A stretch of 64,000 nt of DNA from Pseudonocardia sp. DSM 110487 (GTDB taxonomy: Bacteria > Actinomycetota > Actinomycetes > Mycobacteriales > Pseudonocardiaceae): positions 620,001 through 684,000 of the forward strand of contig NZ_CP080521.1 in the NCBI RefSeq assembly GCF_019468565.1, given 5' to 3'. Shown piece by piece: positions 46,718-56,088 of the stretch (its first letter is position 1; every line of letters starts with the position of its first letter). The notes below the pieces were generated by a model. The model made no database searches and was not told the origin of the DNA. It worked only from the letters and a program-made list of their open reading frames with translations. The position numbers and the translations under genes were made by a program.

Positions 46718-48310
46718 CTATTCGCCGATCCGGACGTCGACGCCCGGCCCCATCGGGATGTCGAACGCGTAGAAGGCGGTCAGCACCAGCACCCACGCCA
46801 CCCAGAACGGCACCACGAACGGCACCATCTTCGCGATCACCGTGCCCAGCCCGGCGCTGGGCTGGTAGCGCCGCACGAAGGTCAGCAGCACGATCATGTA
46901 GGGGTTGAGCGGGGTCATGACCTGCGTCGCGGCGTCGCCCACCCGGAACGCGCCCTGCACGAAGCTGGGCTCGTAGCCCAGCAGCAGGAACATCGGCACG
47001 AACACGCTCGCCATGAGCGTCCAGAGGCTGGAGCCGGACACGATGAACAGGTTGAGCAGCGAGGCGAGCACCACGAACCCGAGGATCGCCGGGTAACCGG
47101 TGAGCCCGATCGTCTGCAGCAGGTTCGCTCCGGAGACCGCGAGCCACGCGCCGATGTTCGTCCAGGCGAAGAGCGCGATGAACTGGCCGAGGATGAACGC
47201 CAGCACGATGAACCCGGAGAGGTCCTTCAGGGCCTGGCCCATCAGGAGCGGCACGTCCGCGCCCCGCCGGATCACCCCGGCGTAGATGCCGTAGAAGAGC
47301 GCGGGCACGAAGAACGCGAGGAACACCAGCGTGACCACCGAGTCCAGCAGCGGTGACGCCGGCAGATAGCCACCGGTCTCGTTCCGCAGCGGGGAGTTCG
47401 GCACGAGCACCAGCACGAGCACCGCCACCACGAGGACGAGCAGTGCGACGCCCGCGGCCCGGAGCCCGCGCCGCTCCGTGGGGGTGACGGTGGCGCTGGT
47501 CGGTTCCGCCGTGGGGTCGTCACTCCCACGCGTTGCTGTGGGGTCGTCGTCGGGTTCCACCTCGGTGTCCGGGAAGCCGGAGCGCACGAGCCCCGGCTCC
47601 ACCACCCGGTCGATGATCAGGCCGGCCAGCAGGCTCAGCACGATCGAGGAGACGGCGTTGTAGAAGTAGTTCGAGATCGGTGTGACGGGCGTGCCCGTGA
47701 CGGGCAGGGCCGCGGCCACCCCGTTGGTGATCCCGGCGAGCAGCGCGTCCAGGCTCGTCACCAGCAGCGACGTCGAGTAGCCCGCGCCGACGGCGGCGAA
47801 CCCGCCGATCAGCCCGGCCACCGGGTGCCGGCCCGCCGCCTTGAACACGATGGCGGCGAGCGGCGGGATGATGATGAAGGCCGAGTCGGCCATGACGCTG
47901 CCGCTGACGCCGATGAAACCGAGCGCGTAGGGCAGCAGCCAGCGCGGCGCGCGCGAGAACGCGAGCCGGATCAGCGCGTTGAGCATCCCGCTGCGCTCGG
48001 CGAGCCCGACCGCCAGCATGATCGTCACGACCGTGCGCAGCGGCGGGAAGCCGATGAAGTTCTGCGCCAGCCCGGTGAAGAAGAACTCCAGCCCCGCGCC
48101 GCTGAACGCCCCGCGCACCGGAGTGATCTCGTTCTCGCCGGGGATCGTGACGCTCACCCCGAACGCCGCCATCACCGAGGACAGCACCGCGACCACGAGC
48201 GTGAGCAGCACGAACAGCATGAACGGCTCGGGCAACCGGTTGCCGGCGCGTTCGATCCAGTCCAGAACGCGGTCGAGGCGGCCGGGGGCGGACGGGCTGG
48301 TGGTGGTCAC
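46718..48310 (-). CDS. AbgT-family transporter (p-aminobenzoyl-glutamate type)
   Basis: A 530-residue inner-membrane protein with about a dozen helices. VLDWIERAGNRLPEPFMLFV at the N-terminus, GVSGSVMADSAFIIIPPLAA, GGFAAVGAGYSTSLLVTSLD and the C-terminal QVMTPLNPYMIVLLTFVRRY are AbgT hallmarks. A cytoplasmic acidic loop (residues ~245-285) is longer than the core needs. Family members import p-aminobenzoyl-glutamate or export sulfonamides. The upstream M20 amidohydrolase (10-bp gap) supports uptake and cleavage of a folate breakdown product. GTG start at 48310. Confidence 0.92.
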   Translation of the reverse strand: MTTTSPSAPGRLDRVLDWIERAGNRLPEPFMLFVLLTLVVAVLSSVMAAFGVSVTIPGENEITPVRGAFSGAGLEFFFTGLAQNFIGFPPLRTVVTIMLAVGLAERSGMLNALIRLAFSRAPRWLLPYALGFIGVSGSVMADSAFIIIPPLAAIVFKAAGRHPVAGLIGGFAAVGAGYSTSLLVTSLDALLAGITNGVAAALPVTGTPVTPISNYFYNAVSSIVLSLLAGLIIDRVVEPGLVRSGFPDTEVEPDDDPTATRGSDDPTAEPTSATVTPTERRGLRAAGVALLVLVVAVLVLVLVPNSPLRNETGGYLPASPLLDSVVTLVFLAFFVPALFYGIYAGVIRRGADVPLLMGQALKDLSGFIVLAFILGQFIALFAWTNIGAWLAVSGANLLQTIGLTGYPAILGFVVLASLLNLFIVSGSSLWTLMASVFVPMFLLLGYEPSFVQGAFRVGDAATQVMTPLNPYMIVLLTFVRRYQPSAGLGTVIAKMVPFVVPFWVAWVLVLTAFYAFDIPMGPGVDVRIGE

Positions 48311-48319
48311 GCGGCCTCC

Positions 48320-49648
48320 TCAGTCGAAGAACATCGGTACGTCCAATGGGCCGCCTGCCGCGGCGAACTCGGTGTGGACGGCCTCGCGGAGGCCCGCGTC
48401 GGCCAGGTAGTCGACGGCGGTGAGCGCGAGGCCGACGGCGCCGTCGCGCACCGCGAGGTCACCGGCCGGGCCGCCTGCCGCCTCGGCGAACGCCGTGGTG
48501 TGCAGCGCGACCGTCGGGTCGGACACGGCGATCATCGGATGGATCGCGGGCATCCGGTAGCTGAGGTTGCCCAGGTCGGTGGAGCCGGTGAGGAAGTCGG
48601 GCACGACGCCGGGCGGCAGCGGCCTGCGGTCCACCGGTTCCTGATTCACCGCCCATCGTGCGGCGAGCGCGTGGTTGAACCGGATCGGCAGGTACGCCGG
48701 CAGCGGATCCCAGTGCATTTCGACGCCGCAGCCGGTCATCGCCGCCGCGCCGTGCGCGATCTCCGTCATCCGGGCGGCCAGGTCCCGCAGCGTCTCCGGC
48801 GCGGCCGATCGCACGTAGAACAGCAGCGCCGCCCGCTCGGGCACCACGTTCGGCCGGGCGCCTCCATCGGTGAAGATCCCGTGCAGCCGGTCGCTGCTGG
48901 GCAGGTGCTGACGCAGCGCCGCGATGCCCTGGTAGGCCGCCACCGCCGCGTCGAGCGCGTTGCGGCCCATGAACGGCTGTGCCGCGGCGTGCGATGCGAC
49001 CCCGTGGAAGACCATCTCGACCTGGCGGCGGCCGAGGAACGGGTGCAGCGCGAGGTCGTGCGTGAACGGGTGCAGCATGATCACGGCGTCCACGTCGTCG
49101 AAGACGCCCGCGCGGGCCATCTTCTCCTTGCCTCCGCCGCCCTCCTCGGCGGGCGTGCCGATCAGCGACACCCGCCCGCCGACCCGTTCCTGGGCCATGG
49201 CGGCGGCGAGGAACCCGCCGACGCCCGTGGCGCAGATGATGTTGTGACCGCACGCGTGGCCGAGCCCGGGAAGGGCGTCGTACTCGGCGAGCACGGCGAT
49301 GTGCGGGCCCTCGGTGCCGCGGGTCGCGATGAGCGCGGTGTCCAGACCGCCGACCCCGATCTCGGCGGAGTGACCGTGCCGTTCCAGGAGCGTCGCCACC
49401 GCCCGCACCGACCGGTGCTCGGCGTAGCCCTCCTCGGGGTGGGCGTGCAGGTCCTGGCTGAGCGCGACCAGATCGTCGCCGTACTCCCGCGCCGCGGCCA
49501 GCACCGCGGCCCGGACGTCCTCCGGCGCGCCCGCGTGTTCGGACGTGATCGCGTCCGCCTCGCGGACGGCACGCTCGGTGGCCGCGGTGAGCGAGCGCAG
49601 GTAGCTGTCGTCGGGTGGCGACGGCCTGGTGGCGTCGGGCTCGCACAT
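48320..49648 (-). CDS. M20-family amidohydrolase (AbgA/AbgB-like)
   Basis: A 442-residue M20D metallopeptidase. AVLAEYDALPGLGHACGHNI holds the first metal ligands (D, H), GTPAEEGGGGKEKMARAG the central glutamates, VIMLHPFTHD and the late NLSYRMPAIHPMIAV the remaining histidines; the inserted dimerisation domain (VEMVFHGVASHAAAQPFMGR) is present. Known relatives cleave p-aminobenzoyl-glutamate or N-acyl amino acids. The pairing with AbgT supports a folate-catabolite salvage role. ATG 49648 follows a leaderless -10 box; it is divergent from the MaoC-like gene. Confidence 0.92.
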   Translation of the reverse strand: MCEPDATRPSPPDDSYLRSLTAATERAVREADAITSEHAGAPEDVRAAVLAAAREYGDDLVALSQDLHAHPEEGYAEHRSVRAVATLLERHGHSAEIGVGGLDTALIATRGTEGPHIAVLAEYDALPGLGHACGHNIICATGVGGFLAAAMAQERVGGRVSLIGTPAEEGGGGKEKMARAGVFDDVDAVIMLHPFTHDLALHPFLGRRQVEMVFHGVASHAAAQPFMGRNALDAAVAAYQGIAALRQHLPSSDRLHGIFTDGGARPNVVPERAALLFYVRSAAPETLRDLAARMTEIAHGAAAMTGCGVEMHWDPLPAYLPIRFNHALAARWAVNQEPVDRRPLPPGVVPDFLTGSTDLGNLSYRMPAIHPMIAVSDPTVALHTTAFAEAAGGPAGDLAVRDGAVGLALTAVDYLADAGLREAVHTEFAAAGGPLDVPMFFD

Positions 49649-49655
49649 GATCGGC

Positions 49656-49661
49656 ACCCTA
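49656..49661 (-). promoter_or_regulatory. -10 box (TAGGGT on minus strand) of a leaderless transcript
   Basis: TAGGGT ends seven bases before the ATG at 49648 of the M20 gene; no ribosome-binding site is seen. Confidence 0.5.
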
Positions 49662-49725
49662 ACGCGGAGGCCCCGCTCTCGCCGCCGTCGCCGAATGGAC
49701 GTCAGCAAGGTGGCCATGCATGACA

Positions 49726-49743
49726 CTTCAATCTCCGTTGAAG
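49726..49743. promoter_or_regulatory. Inverted repeat CTTCAA-N6-TTGAAG
   Basis: A perfect 6-bp inverted repeat in the short gap between the divergent M20 and MaoC-like genes, 23 bases before the latter's start. It may bind an unidentified regulator; the left arm could also be part of a -35 element. Confidence 0.4.
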
Positions 49744-49766
49744 CTTCGCGGGCCGATCATGCGCGG

Positions 49767-50279
49767 ATGACACGCTCGCTCGGCCCCGCCGACTTCGCCG
49801 CGCCGATCCACGACCGCTGGTTCGCCGACTACATGACCGGCGCGTGGTACGAGTACGGCCACCTCGACGTCGACGAGGAGGAGATCCTCCGCTTCGCGAA
49901 GGAGTTCGACCCGCAGCCCATCCACACCGACCCGGGGTTCGCGCGGAGCGGTCCGTTCGGCGGGATCATCGCCAGCGGCTGGCACACCGCGGGCCTCGCG
50001 ATGCGGCTGCTCGCCGACCACTACCTGTCACGCGTCGCGAGCCTTGCCTCGCCCGGCATCGACGAGCTGCGCTGGCGGGTGCCGCTACGGCCCGGGGACC
50101 GGGTGCACCTGCGCGCGACGGTGCTCGACACCCGCCCGTCCCGTTCGAAGCCGGACCGCGGCTTGGTCGTCACCCATGTCGAGCTGCTCAACCAGGACGG
50201 CGGGGTGCCGATCGCCTTCCGGGCGATGAACCTGCTCGCCGTCAGACCAGATCGTCGATCGCCTTCTGGATCCGCTTGA
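49767..50279 (+). CDS. MaoC-like (R)-specific enoyl-CoA hydratase-domain protein
   Basis: A 170-residue hot-dog-fold protein. FAKEFDPQPIHTDPGFARSG is the hydratase motif, with the catalytic D and H, and PFGGIIASGWHTAGLAMRLL the following helix; LRWRVPLRPGDRVHLRATVL is the late strand. Members hydrate trans-2-enoyl-CoA in fatty-acid or polyester metabolism. ATG 49767 is chosen for its fit to the domain; an ATG at 49695 is possible. Its last 38 bases overlap the convergent hrpA gene. Confidence 0.9.
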   Translation: MTRSLGPADFAAPIHDRWFADYMTGAWYEYGHLDVDEEEILRFAKEFDPQPIHTDPGFARSGPFGGIIASGWHTAGLAMRLLADHYLSRVASLASPGIDELRWRVPLRPGDRVHLRATVLDTRPSRSKPDRGLVVTHVELLNQDGGVPIAFRAMNLLAVRPDRRSPSGSA

Positions 50280-53200
50280 TCGAGACGGGGTAGCGGGTGC
50301 GCATCGGGTGGGCGTAGAGGCCCACCCGCAGCTCCTCGATCATCCAGCGGATCTCGCGCAATTCCGGGCCGGGTTCGACGCCCGGCGTGAGCGCGGCGAG
50401 CTCGGCGGCGTACTCGTCGGCCACCACGCGGACCTGCGCGGTCCACTCGGCGTCGCGGGCCGGGTCGGCGCGCAGCTTCTCGATCCGCCGCTCGACGGCC
50501 TCCAGGTAGCGCGCGACGTCGGCGAGCCGGGTGGCGCCTGCCGCCGTCGCGAAGCCGGGGCCGACCAGCGCGTTCACCTGCGCGGTGATGTCGGCGACGC
50601 CCGCGGCCAGCACCGGGGCGCGCAGGTCGGCGAGCTGCGCCTGGACGCGGTGCCAGACCACCAGCACGCCGCGCACGGCCTGCAGCACCTGCAGGGTCGT
50701 GGAGGCGAGGCGGTCGGCGAACAGCTTCCGCAGACGGGAGTAGGACCGCTCGTCCCACGCGGGGCCGCCCGCGGCGGCGATCAGGTGGTCGGCGGCTGCC
50801 GTGACGCAGTCGTCGAGCAGCGCGGCCACCGAGCCGTGCGGGTTTCGGGAGAGCACGAGCTTCGCGGCGTTGTCCAGGTCGCGCTGCACCTGCCGCACCG
50901 GCGACGGGGTCTCCAGCAGCAGGAGCCGCCGGACTCCGCGGTGGTGCGACGGGTCGCGCTCGGCCGCTGTCGGGAAGACCCGCACGTCGACGCTCGTGCC
51001 GCGGTCGATCAAGCCCGGATAGCCGGTGACCGTGTGGTTGCCGCGGCGGATCGGGTGCTCGCGCGGCAGCGTGCCGAACGACCATGTGGTGGCGCCCGTC
51101 GTCTCGATCTCGACGCCTGCGGCGGCGAGCTCCTCGCGCACCTTCGGCGCGAGCGTGCGCCGCAGCGCCTCCAGGTCGGTGTCCCGTGCCACCTCGCGGC
51201 CGGTCTCGTCCACCACCCGGAACGTGACGGTGAGGTGCTCGGGAAGCCGGTCCAGCTCCCAGGCCGAGCGCGGGATCTCGACGTCGCGCATCCGGCCGAG
51301 CTCGCGCTCCAGGCCGTTGAGCAGCGGTTCCCGCCCCGCCTGCAGGCGGGCGAGCACGGCGCGGGCGTGGTCGGGCGCGGGCGAGTACAGCCGGCGCAGC
51401 TGCTTGGGCAGCGTGCGGATCAGGGCGGTGACCAGCTCCTCGCGCAGCCCGGGCACCTGCCATGTGAACGGTGTGGGGTCGACCTGGTGCAGCGCGGCCA
51501 CCGGCACGTCGACCGTGACGCCGTCGGTGCGCGCGCCCGGCTCGAACGCGTACGACAGCGGCAGCGTGAGCCCGCCCGCCTCGACGTGGTCGGGATAGGC
51601 GGAGCGGTCGACGCCCGCCGCCTGCGCCGTGCGCAGCATCTCCTCGGTGAAGAGGAGCAGGTCCGGCTGCCGCCGCGACTCCTTCTTCCACCACGAGTCG
51701 AAGTGCCTGCCGGAGACGACGTCCGCCGGGATGCGCTCGTCGTAGAACCCGACGAGCGCCTCCTCGTCGACGACGAGGTCGCGCCGCCGCGCGCGGTGCT
51801 CCAGCTCCTCGACGTCCTCCAGGAGCTCACGGTTGGCGTGGAAGAAGCGGTGGCGGGTGTCCCAGTCGCCTTCGACGAGGGCGTGCCGGATGAACAGCTC
51901 GCGCGAGGTCTCGGGGTCGATCCGCCCGAAGTCGACGCTGCGGCCGACGACGATCGGGATGCCGTAGAGCGTGACGCGCTCGGTGGCGACGGCTGCGGCC
52001 CGCTTGCGCGACCAGTGCGGCTCGGAGTACGTCCGCTTGACCAGGTGGCCGGCCAGGGGCTCGATCCACTCCGGCTGGATGCGGGCGGCTGTGCGGGCGA
52101 ACAGCCGGGAGGTCTCCACCAGCTCGGCCGCCATCACCCAGCGCGGCGGCTTCTTCGCGAGCGGCGAGCCGGGGAAGATCATGAAGCGGGCCCCGCGGGC
52201 GCCGAGGAACTCGCGGCCGGTGTTGCGCCGATCCTTGTTCCGGTCCGCGCGTTCGGGGCCGTCGTCGCGCAGCCCGACCTGCGAGAGCAGCCCGGAAAGC
52301 ACCGAGATGTGGATCCGGTCGGAATCGGCCTCGGTGTCGTTGAGCGTGAGGCCGGCGTTGCGGGCGGCCTGGCGCAGCTGCGAGTGCAGGTCCTGCCACT
52401 CGCGGATGCGCAGGTAGTGCAGGAACTCGTCGCGCAGCAGCCTGCGGAACCTGTTGCCGGACAGCTCCTCGCGCTGCTCGGCGACATACCGCCAGAGGTT
52501 GACGAACGCCAGGAAGTCCGAGCCGTCCGCGTCGAGGGTCGAGCCAGCCGCTGTCCACTCCCCGGCGAAGCGGGCGTGCTTCGCGTCGGCGGCCTGGCGC
52601 TGCTCGCTCGGGCGCTCGCGCGGGTCCTGCACGGACAGCGCGGCGGCGATGACGAGCACCTCGCGCAGGCAGCCGTTGCGGTCGGCCTCGACGAGCATGC
52701 GGCCCAGCCGCGGGTCCACCGGCAGCGCGGCGAGCGCGCGGCCCACCGCCGTGAGCTTGCGGTCGTCGAGGGCACCCAGCTCCTGCAGCAGCGCGATTCC
52801 GTCCGCGACCGCGCGCGGGTCCGGCCGCTCGACGAACGGGAACTCGGTGAGCTCGCCGAGGTCGAGCGAGATCATCTGCAGGACGACCGACGCGAGGTTG
52901 GTGCGCAGGATCTCCGGGTCGGTGAACTCCGGGCGCGCGTCGAAGTCGTCCTCGGAATAGAGGCGGATGCAGATGCCGTCGGCCACGCGGCCGCAGCGTC
53001 CGGCCCGCTGGTTGGCGCTGGCCTGCGAGACCTTCTCGATCGGCAGCCGCTGCACCTTGAGCCGCCGCGAGTAACGGGAGATGCGGGCCGTGCCGGTGTC
53101 GATGACGTAGCGGATCCCGGGGACGGTCAGCGACGTCTCGGCGACGTTCGTGGCGAGCACGACCCGGCGGCCGGGATGGGCGGCGAACACGCGGTGCTGC

Positions 53201-54345
53201 TCGGCGGTCGAGAGGCGGGCGTAGAGCGGGAGGAGCTCGGTGTTCCGGAAGTCGCGTTTGGTCAGTGCCTCGGCGGTGTCGCGGATCTCGCGCTCGCCGG
53301 GCAGGAACACGAGGATGTCGCCGTCGCCCTCGCGCTGCAGCTCGGCAACGGCGTCGCCGATGGCGTCGAGCTGGTCGCGGTCGGGATCGTGGTCCGGGTC
53401 GTCGAGGTCGACGATCGGGCGGTACCGGACCTCGACCGGGTAGCTGCGGCCCGAGACCTCGACGACCGGCGCGTCGAAGTGCTTCGCGAACCGTTCCACG
53501 TCGATCGTGGCGGAGGTGATGATCACCTTGAGATCGGGGCGGCGGGGGAGCAGCTGGGTGAGGTAGCCGAGGATGAAGTCGATGTTGAGGCTGCGCTCGT
53601 GGGCCTCGTCGATGATCAGGGTGTCGTACTGCCAGAGCATCTTGTCGCCCGTGAGCTCGGCGAGCAGGATGCCGTCGGTCATGAGCTTGACCAGCGTGTT
53701 CTCGCCGACGTGGTCGGTGAAGCGCACTTTCCAGCCCACCGCGTCGCCCAGCTCGGTGCCCAGCTCCTCGGCGATGCGGGCCGCGACGGTGCGCGCGGCG
53801 AGCCGCCGCGGCTGGGTGTGCCCGATCAGCCCGCGCACGCCACGGCCGAGCTCGAGGCAGATCTTCGGGATCTGCGTGGTCTTCCCGGAGCCGGTTTCGC
53901 CCGCGACGATCACGACCTGGTTGTCGCGGATCGCGGCGGCGATGTCGTCGCGACGGGCGCTGACCGGTAAGGCTTCGGGGTAGCGGATCGCGGGCACCGC
54001 GGCCGTGCGTGCGGCCATCCGTTGCTCGGCGGTCTCCACGGCGGCCTTGATCCCGGCCGCTGCGCGGGCCCGCGCGGTGGCGTCGCGGGTGCGGCGGACC
54101 GTGTCGAGGCGACGGCCGAGGCGGTGCGCCTCCCGCAGGGTGAGAACCGGGATGCGATCGGCGAGCGCGTCCAGCTCGGCGTCGTCGACGGGCGGCAGAC
54201 CCTCGGTCGGTACGGCAGGCGCCTCGCCGCGGGCGCGGGGCCTGCGGCGGCGGGGACGGCGGGCACGCCGGGGCTCGCCCTCGTGGGGCGGATGATCCAC
54301 CGGCTCGGGGCGCGCGTCAGCGGCTCTGGCCGCGGGAGAGGACAT
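50242..54345 (-). CDS. hrpA: ATP-dependent RNA helicase HrpA
   Basis: A 1367-residue DEAH-box helicase, the usual length. After a basic N-terminus come Walker A VVIVAGETGSGKTTQIPKIC, GLIGHTQPRRLAARTVAARI (motif Ia), LIIDEAHERSLNIDFILGYL (motif II), SATI (motif III) and VTNVAETSLTVPGIRYVIDT-like motif V, then SQASANQRAGRCGRVADGIC (motif VI). The OB-fold and the long C-terminal DUF3418 region follow, as in E. coli HrpA, which works on mRNA and stalled ribosomes. Stand-alone housekeeping gene. Confidence 0.95.
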   Translation of the reverse strand: MSSPAARAADARPEPVDHPPHEGEPRRARRPRRRRPRARGEAPAVPTEGLPPVDDAELDALADRIPVLTLREAHRLGRRLDTVRRTRDATARARAAAGIKAAVETAEQRMAARTAAVPAIRYPEALPVSARRDDIAAAIRDNQVVIVAGETGSGKTTQIPKICLELGRGVRGLIGHTQPRRLAARTVAARIAEELGTELGDAVGWKVRFTDHVGENTLVKLMTDGILLAELTGDKMLWQYDTLIIDEAHERSLNIDFILGYLTQLLPRRPDLKVIITSATIDVERFAKHFDAPVVEVSGRSYPVEVRYRPIVDLDDPDHDPDRDQLDAIGDAVAELQREGDGDILVFLPGEREIRDTAEALTKRDFRNTELLPLYARLSTAEQHRVFAAHPGRRVVLATNVAETSLTVPGIRYVIDTGTARISRYSRRLKVQRLPIEKVSQASANQRAGRCGRVADGICIRLYSEDDFDARPEFTDPEILRTNLASVVLQMISLDLGELTEFPFVERPDPRAVADGIALLQELGALDDRKLTAVGRALAALPVDPRLGRMLVEADRNGCLREVLVIAAALSVQDPRERPSEQRQAADAKHARFAGEWTAAGSTLDADGSDFLAFVNLWRYVAEQREELSGNRFRRLLRDEFLHYLRIREWQDLHSQLRQAARNAGLTLNDTEADSDRIHISVLSGLLSQVGLRDDGPERADRNKDRRNTGREFLGARGARFMIFPGSPLAKKPPRWVMAAELVETSRLFARTAARIQPEWIEPLAGHLVKRTYSEPHWSRKRAAAVATERVTLYGIPIVVGRSVDFGRIDPETSRELFIRHALVEGDWDTRHRFFHANRELLEDVEELEHRARRRDLVVDEEALVGFYDERIPADVVSGRHFDSWWKKESRRQPDLLLFTEEMLRTAQAAGVDRSAYPDHVEAGGLTLPLSYAFEPGARTDGVTVDVPVAALHQVDPTPFTWQVPGLREELVTALIRTLPKQLRRLYSPAPDHARAVLARLQAGREPLLNGLERELGRMRDVEIPRSAWELDRLPEHLTVTFRVVDETGREVARDTDLEALRRTLAPKVREELAAAGVEIETTGATTWSFGTLPREHPIRRGNHTVTGYPGLIDRGTSVDVRVFPTAAERDPSHHRGVRRLLLLETPSPVRQVQRDLDNAAKLVLSRNPHGSVAALLDDCVTAAADHLIAAAGGPAWDERSYSRLRKLFADRLASTTLQVLQAVRGVLVVWHRVQAQLADLRAPVLAAGVADITAQVNALVGPGFATAAGATRLADVARYLEAVERRIEKLRADPARDAEWTAQVRVVADEYAAELAALTPGVEPGPELREIRWMIEELRVGLYAHPMRTRYPVSIKRIQKAIDDLV

Positions 54346-54374
54346 CAGTGCGAGAGTCTGCCTAGGTAGACGGG

Positions 54375-54635
54375 TCAGATCGAGCGTAGGGCGGGGACGA
54401 CCTCGTCCGCGACCGGGTTGTCGGCCGCGGGGTGCTCGACGAGCGCCAGCACGCGGTTGGCGAGGAAGCGAGCCGTGCGCACGGTACTCCCGCCGCGCGT
54501 GACCTCGCTGACCTCGATCACCCCGCGGGACTGCGTGATACCGACCTTCCGGCCGGCGCGCGTTGCCTCGATCTCGTAGGTGCGTGTGGTGCCGCTTCCG
54601 GCGTCGATGACGATCTCTACTCGGTCGCCCTTCAT
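54375..54635 (-). CDS. Small conserved actinobacterial protein (86 residues)
   Basis: A soluble 86-residue protein of unknown function. MKGDRVEIVIDAGSGTTRTY, IEATRAGRKVGITQSRGVIE and VRTARFLANRVLALVEHPA look like a small beta-rich domain with a C-terminal helix; short proteins of this pattern recur in actinomycetes next to hrpA (from memory). AAGGGCGG precedes the ATG at 54635 by seven or more bases. It is 29 bases upstream of hrpA on the same strand and 37 bases downstream of the ABC gene, so it may be read with either. Confidence 0.75.
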   Translation of the reverse strand: MKGDRVEIVIDAGSGTTRTYEIEATRAGRKVGITQSRGVIEVSEVTRGGSTVRTARFLANRVLALVEHPAADNPVADEVVPALRSI

Positions 54636-54672
54636 GGCGATCGCCGCCCTTGCAATCGGTGGATTCCGCTCA

Positions 54673-56088
54673 TTACAACGAGCTGCCCACGTCACGAATT
54701 CCCAGTTCAGCGACCCGGAGCACGCGATCTGCGTACGAAAGAAGGCGCGCATCGTCGTGGCTTGCCACCACGACGGCGCACCCGCCGTCGGCAGCCTCGC
54801 GCAGCAGCCGCACCACGCCGGCCGCGACGGTGGGATCGAGGGCCGCCGTCGGTTCGTCGGCGACGATCAGGGCCGGCTTGCCGGCCAGCGCCCTCGCGAT
54901 CGCCACCCGCTGCCCCTGGCCGCCCGAGAGCTGGTGCGGTCGCGCGTCGAGGTGGGCGGGGGAGAGGCCGACGTCGGCGAACAACCGCTCGACGTCCGGC
55001 CTGGTCGCGCCGGCCTCGGCCACCGAGCGCCACACCGGCCAGCGCGGGTCCAGGCTCGCGGAGACGTCTTGGAAGATCGGCATCACGTACCCGGGACGAG
55101 GTCGGTGAGGCCGCCGCCCCTGCCAGACCTCGACGCCGCCGAGCCGGACGGTGCCCGATGCCGGTCGGTGCAACCCGGCGAGCGCCCGCAGCACCGTTGT
55201 CTTGCCCTGCCCTGATGGACCGCAGATGCCGACCACCTCACCGGCCCCTACATGGAAGTCCACGTCGACCAGCACGGGAGGGCCGCCCGGGTGGGCGAGG
55301 GTCACGCGCTCCAGGCGGGCTATTGAAACGCCACTTTCCTGAAGCGACGTCGCAGGAAAGGGGCTTTGCCGCAACTGGTTGGAAGGGAGCGCGGCCAGCA
55401 GCGCGCGCGTGTGTTCGTGGCCCGCCTTCGCCGCCAGCTCAGCGACGCCGCCGCGGTCGATCCGGATGTGCTCCACCACCCTGCCGCGCAGCAGCACGTA
55501 CACCTCGTCGGCGTAGCGGCTCAGCAGCGCGAGGTCGTGCCCGGCGACCAGCGCGGAGCGGGCCCTGCCTACGAGACCGGCCATCGCGGCCTCGGCCGTG
55601 TCGGCATCGAGGGCTGACGTGGGTTCGTCGGCGAGCAGCAGCGGGGGTTCGTGCGCTGTGGCCGCCACCAGGTCGGCCCGCTGCAACATCCCGCCCGACC
55701 AGGTGTGGGGCCTGCGGCGCAGCCCGTCAGGTGCGACGCCCAACGCCGCCAGCCGCCGCGCGATGTGACCGCGCGGCGCGCTCTGCCCGTGCACCCGCCA
55801 GGCCTCTGCGACGTGGTGCCCGACCGGCCACACCGGGTCGCAGGAGCCGAACGGGTCCTGCGCGACGTAGCCGATCTCGATGCCGCGCCGCAGACCGCCG
55901 GGCCGGATCGTGCCGGACACCGCGGCCGACGACGGCAGGACGCCGAGCACCGCGTCGAGCACGGTGCTCTTGCCCGAGCCCGACTCTCCGATCAGCGCGA
56001 CGACCTCGCCATCGGCGACCCGGATGTCGACCTCGTGCAGGGCCGTGACGTCGCCGTAGCGCACCGAGAGGCCCTCGACCGCGAGCAT
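54673..56088 (-). CDS. Peptide/nickel-type ABC transporter ATPase, two fused NBDs
   Basis: A 471-residue protein with two complete ATP-binding domains (OppD/OppF-like halves). Half 1: ALIGESGSGKSTVLDAVLG, WSGGMLQRADLVAATAH, LLLADEPTSALD. Half 2: ICGPSGQGKTTVLRALAGLH, LSGGQGQRVAIARALAGKPA, LIVADEPTAALD. All Walker A, signature and Walker B motifs are intact. The ATG at 56088 shares one base with the stop of the upstream permease (TGATG). It is the last gene of the four-gene importer whose promoter has a Zur-like box. Confidence 0.93.
   Translation of the reverse strand: MLAVEGLSVRYGDVTALHEVDIRVADGEVVALIGESGSGKSTVLDAVLGVLPSSAAVSGTIRPGGLRRGIEIGYVAQDPFGSCDPVWPVGHHVAEAWRVHGQSAPRGHIARRLAALGVAPDGLRRRPHTWSGGMLQRADLVAATAHEPPLLLADEPTSALDADTAEAAMAGLVGRARSALVAGHDLALLSRYADEVYVLLRGRVVEHIRIDRGGVAELAAKAGHEHTRALLAALPSNQLRQSPFPATSLQESGVSIARLERVTLAHPGGPPVLVDVDFHVGAGEVVGICGPSGQGKTTVLRALAGLHRPASGTVRLGGVEVWQGRRPHRPRPGYVMPIFQDVSASLDPRWPVWRSVAEAGATRPDVERLFADVGLSPAHLDARPHQLSGGQGQRVAIARALAGKPALIVADEPTAALDPTVAAGVVRLLREAADGGCAVVVASHDDARLLSYADRVLRVAELGIRDVGSSL

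Noticed and set aside
50308..53970. 1220-codon plus-strand ORF
   Set aside because: It is the antisense of hrpA, whose helicase motifs are complete; composition is Arg/Val/Gln-biased without motifs.
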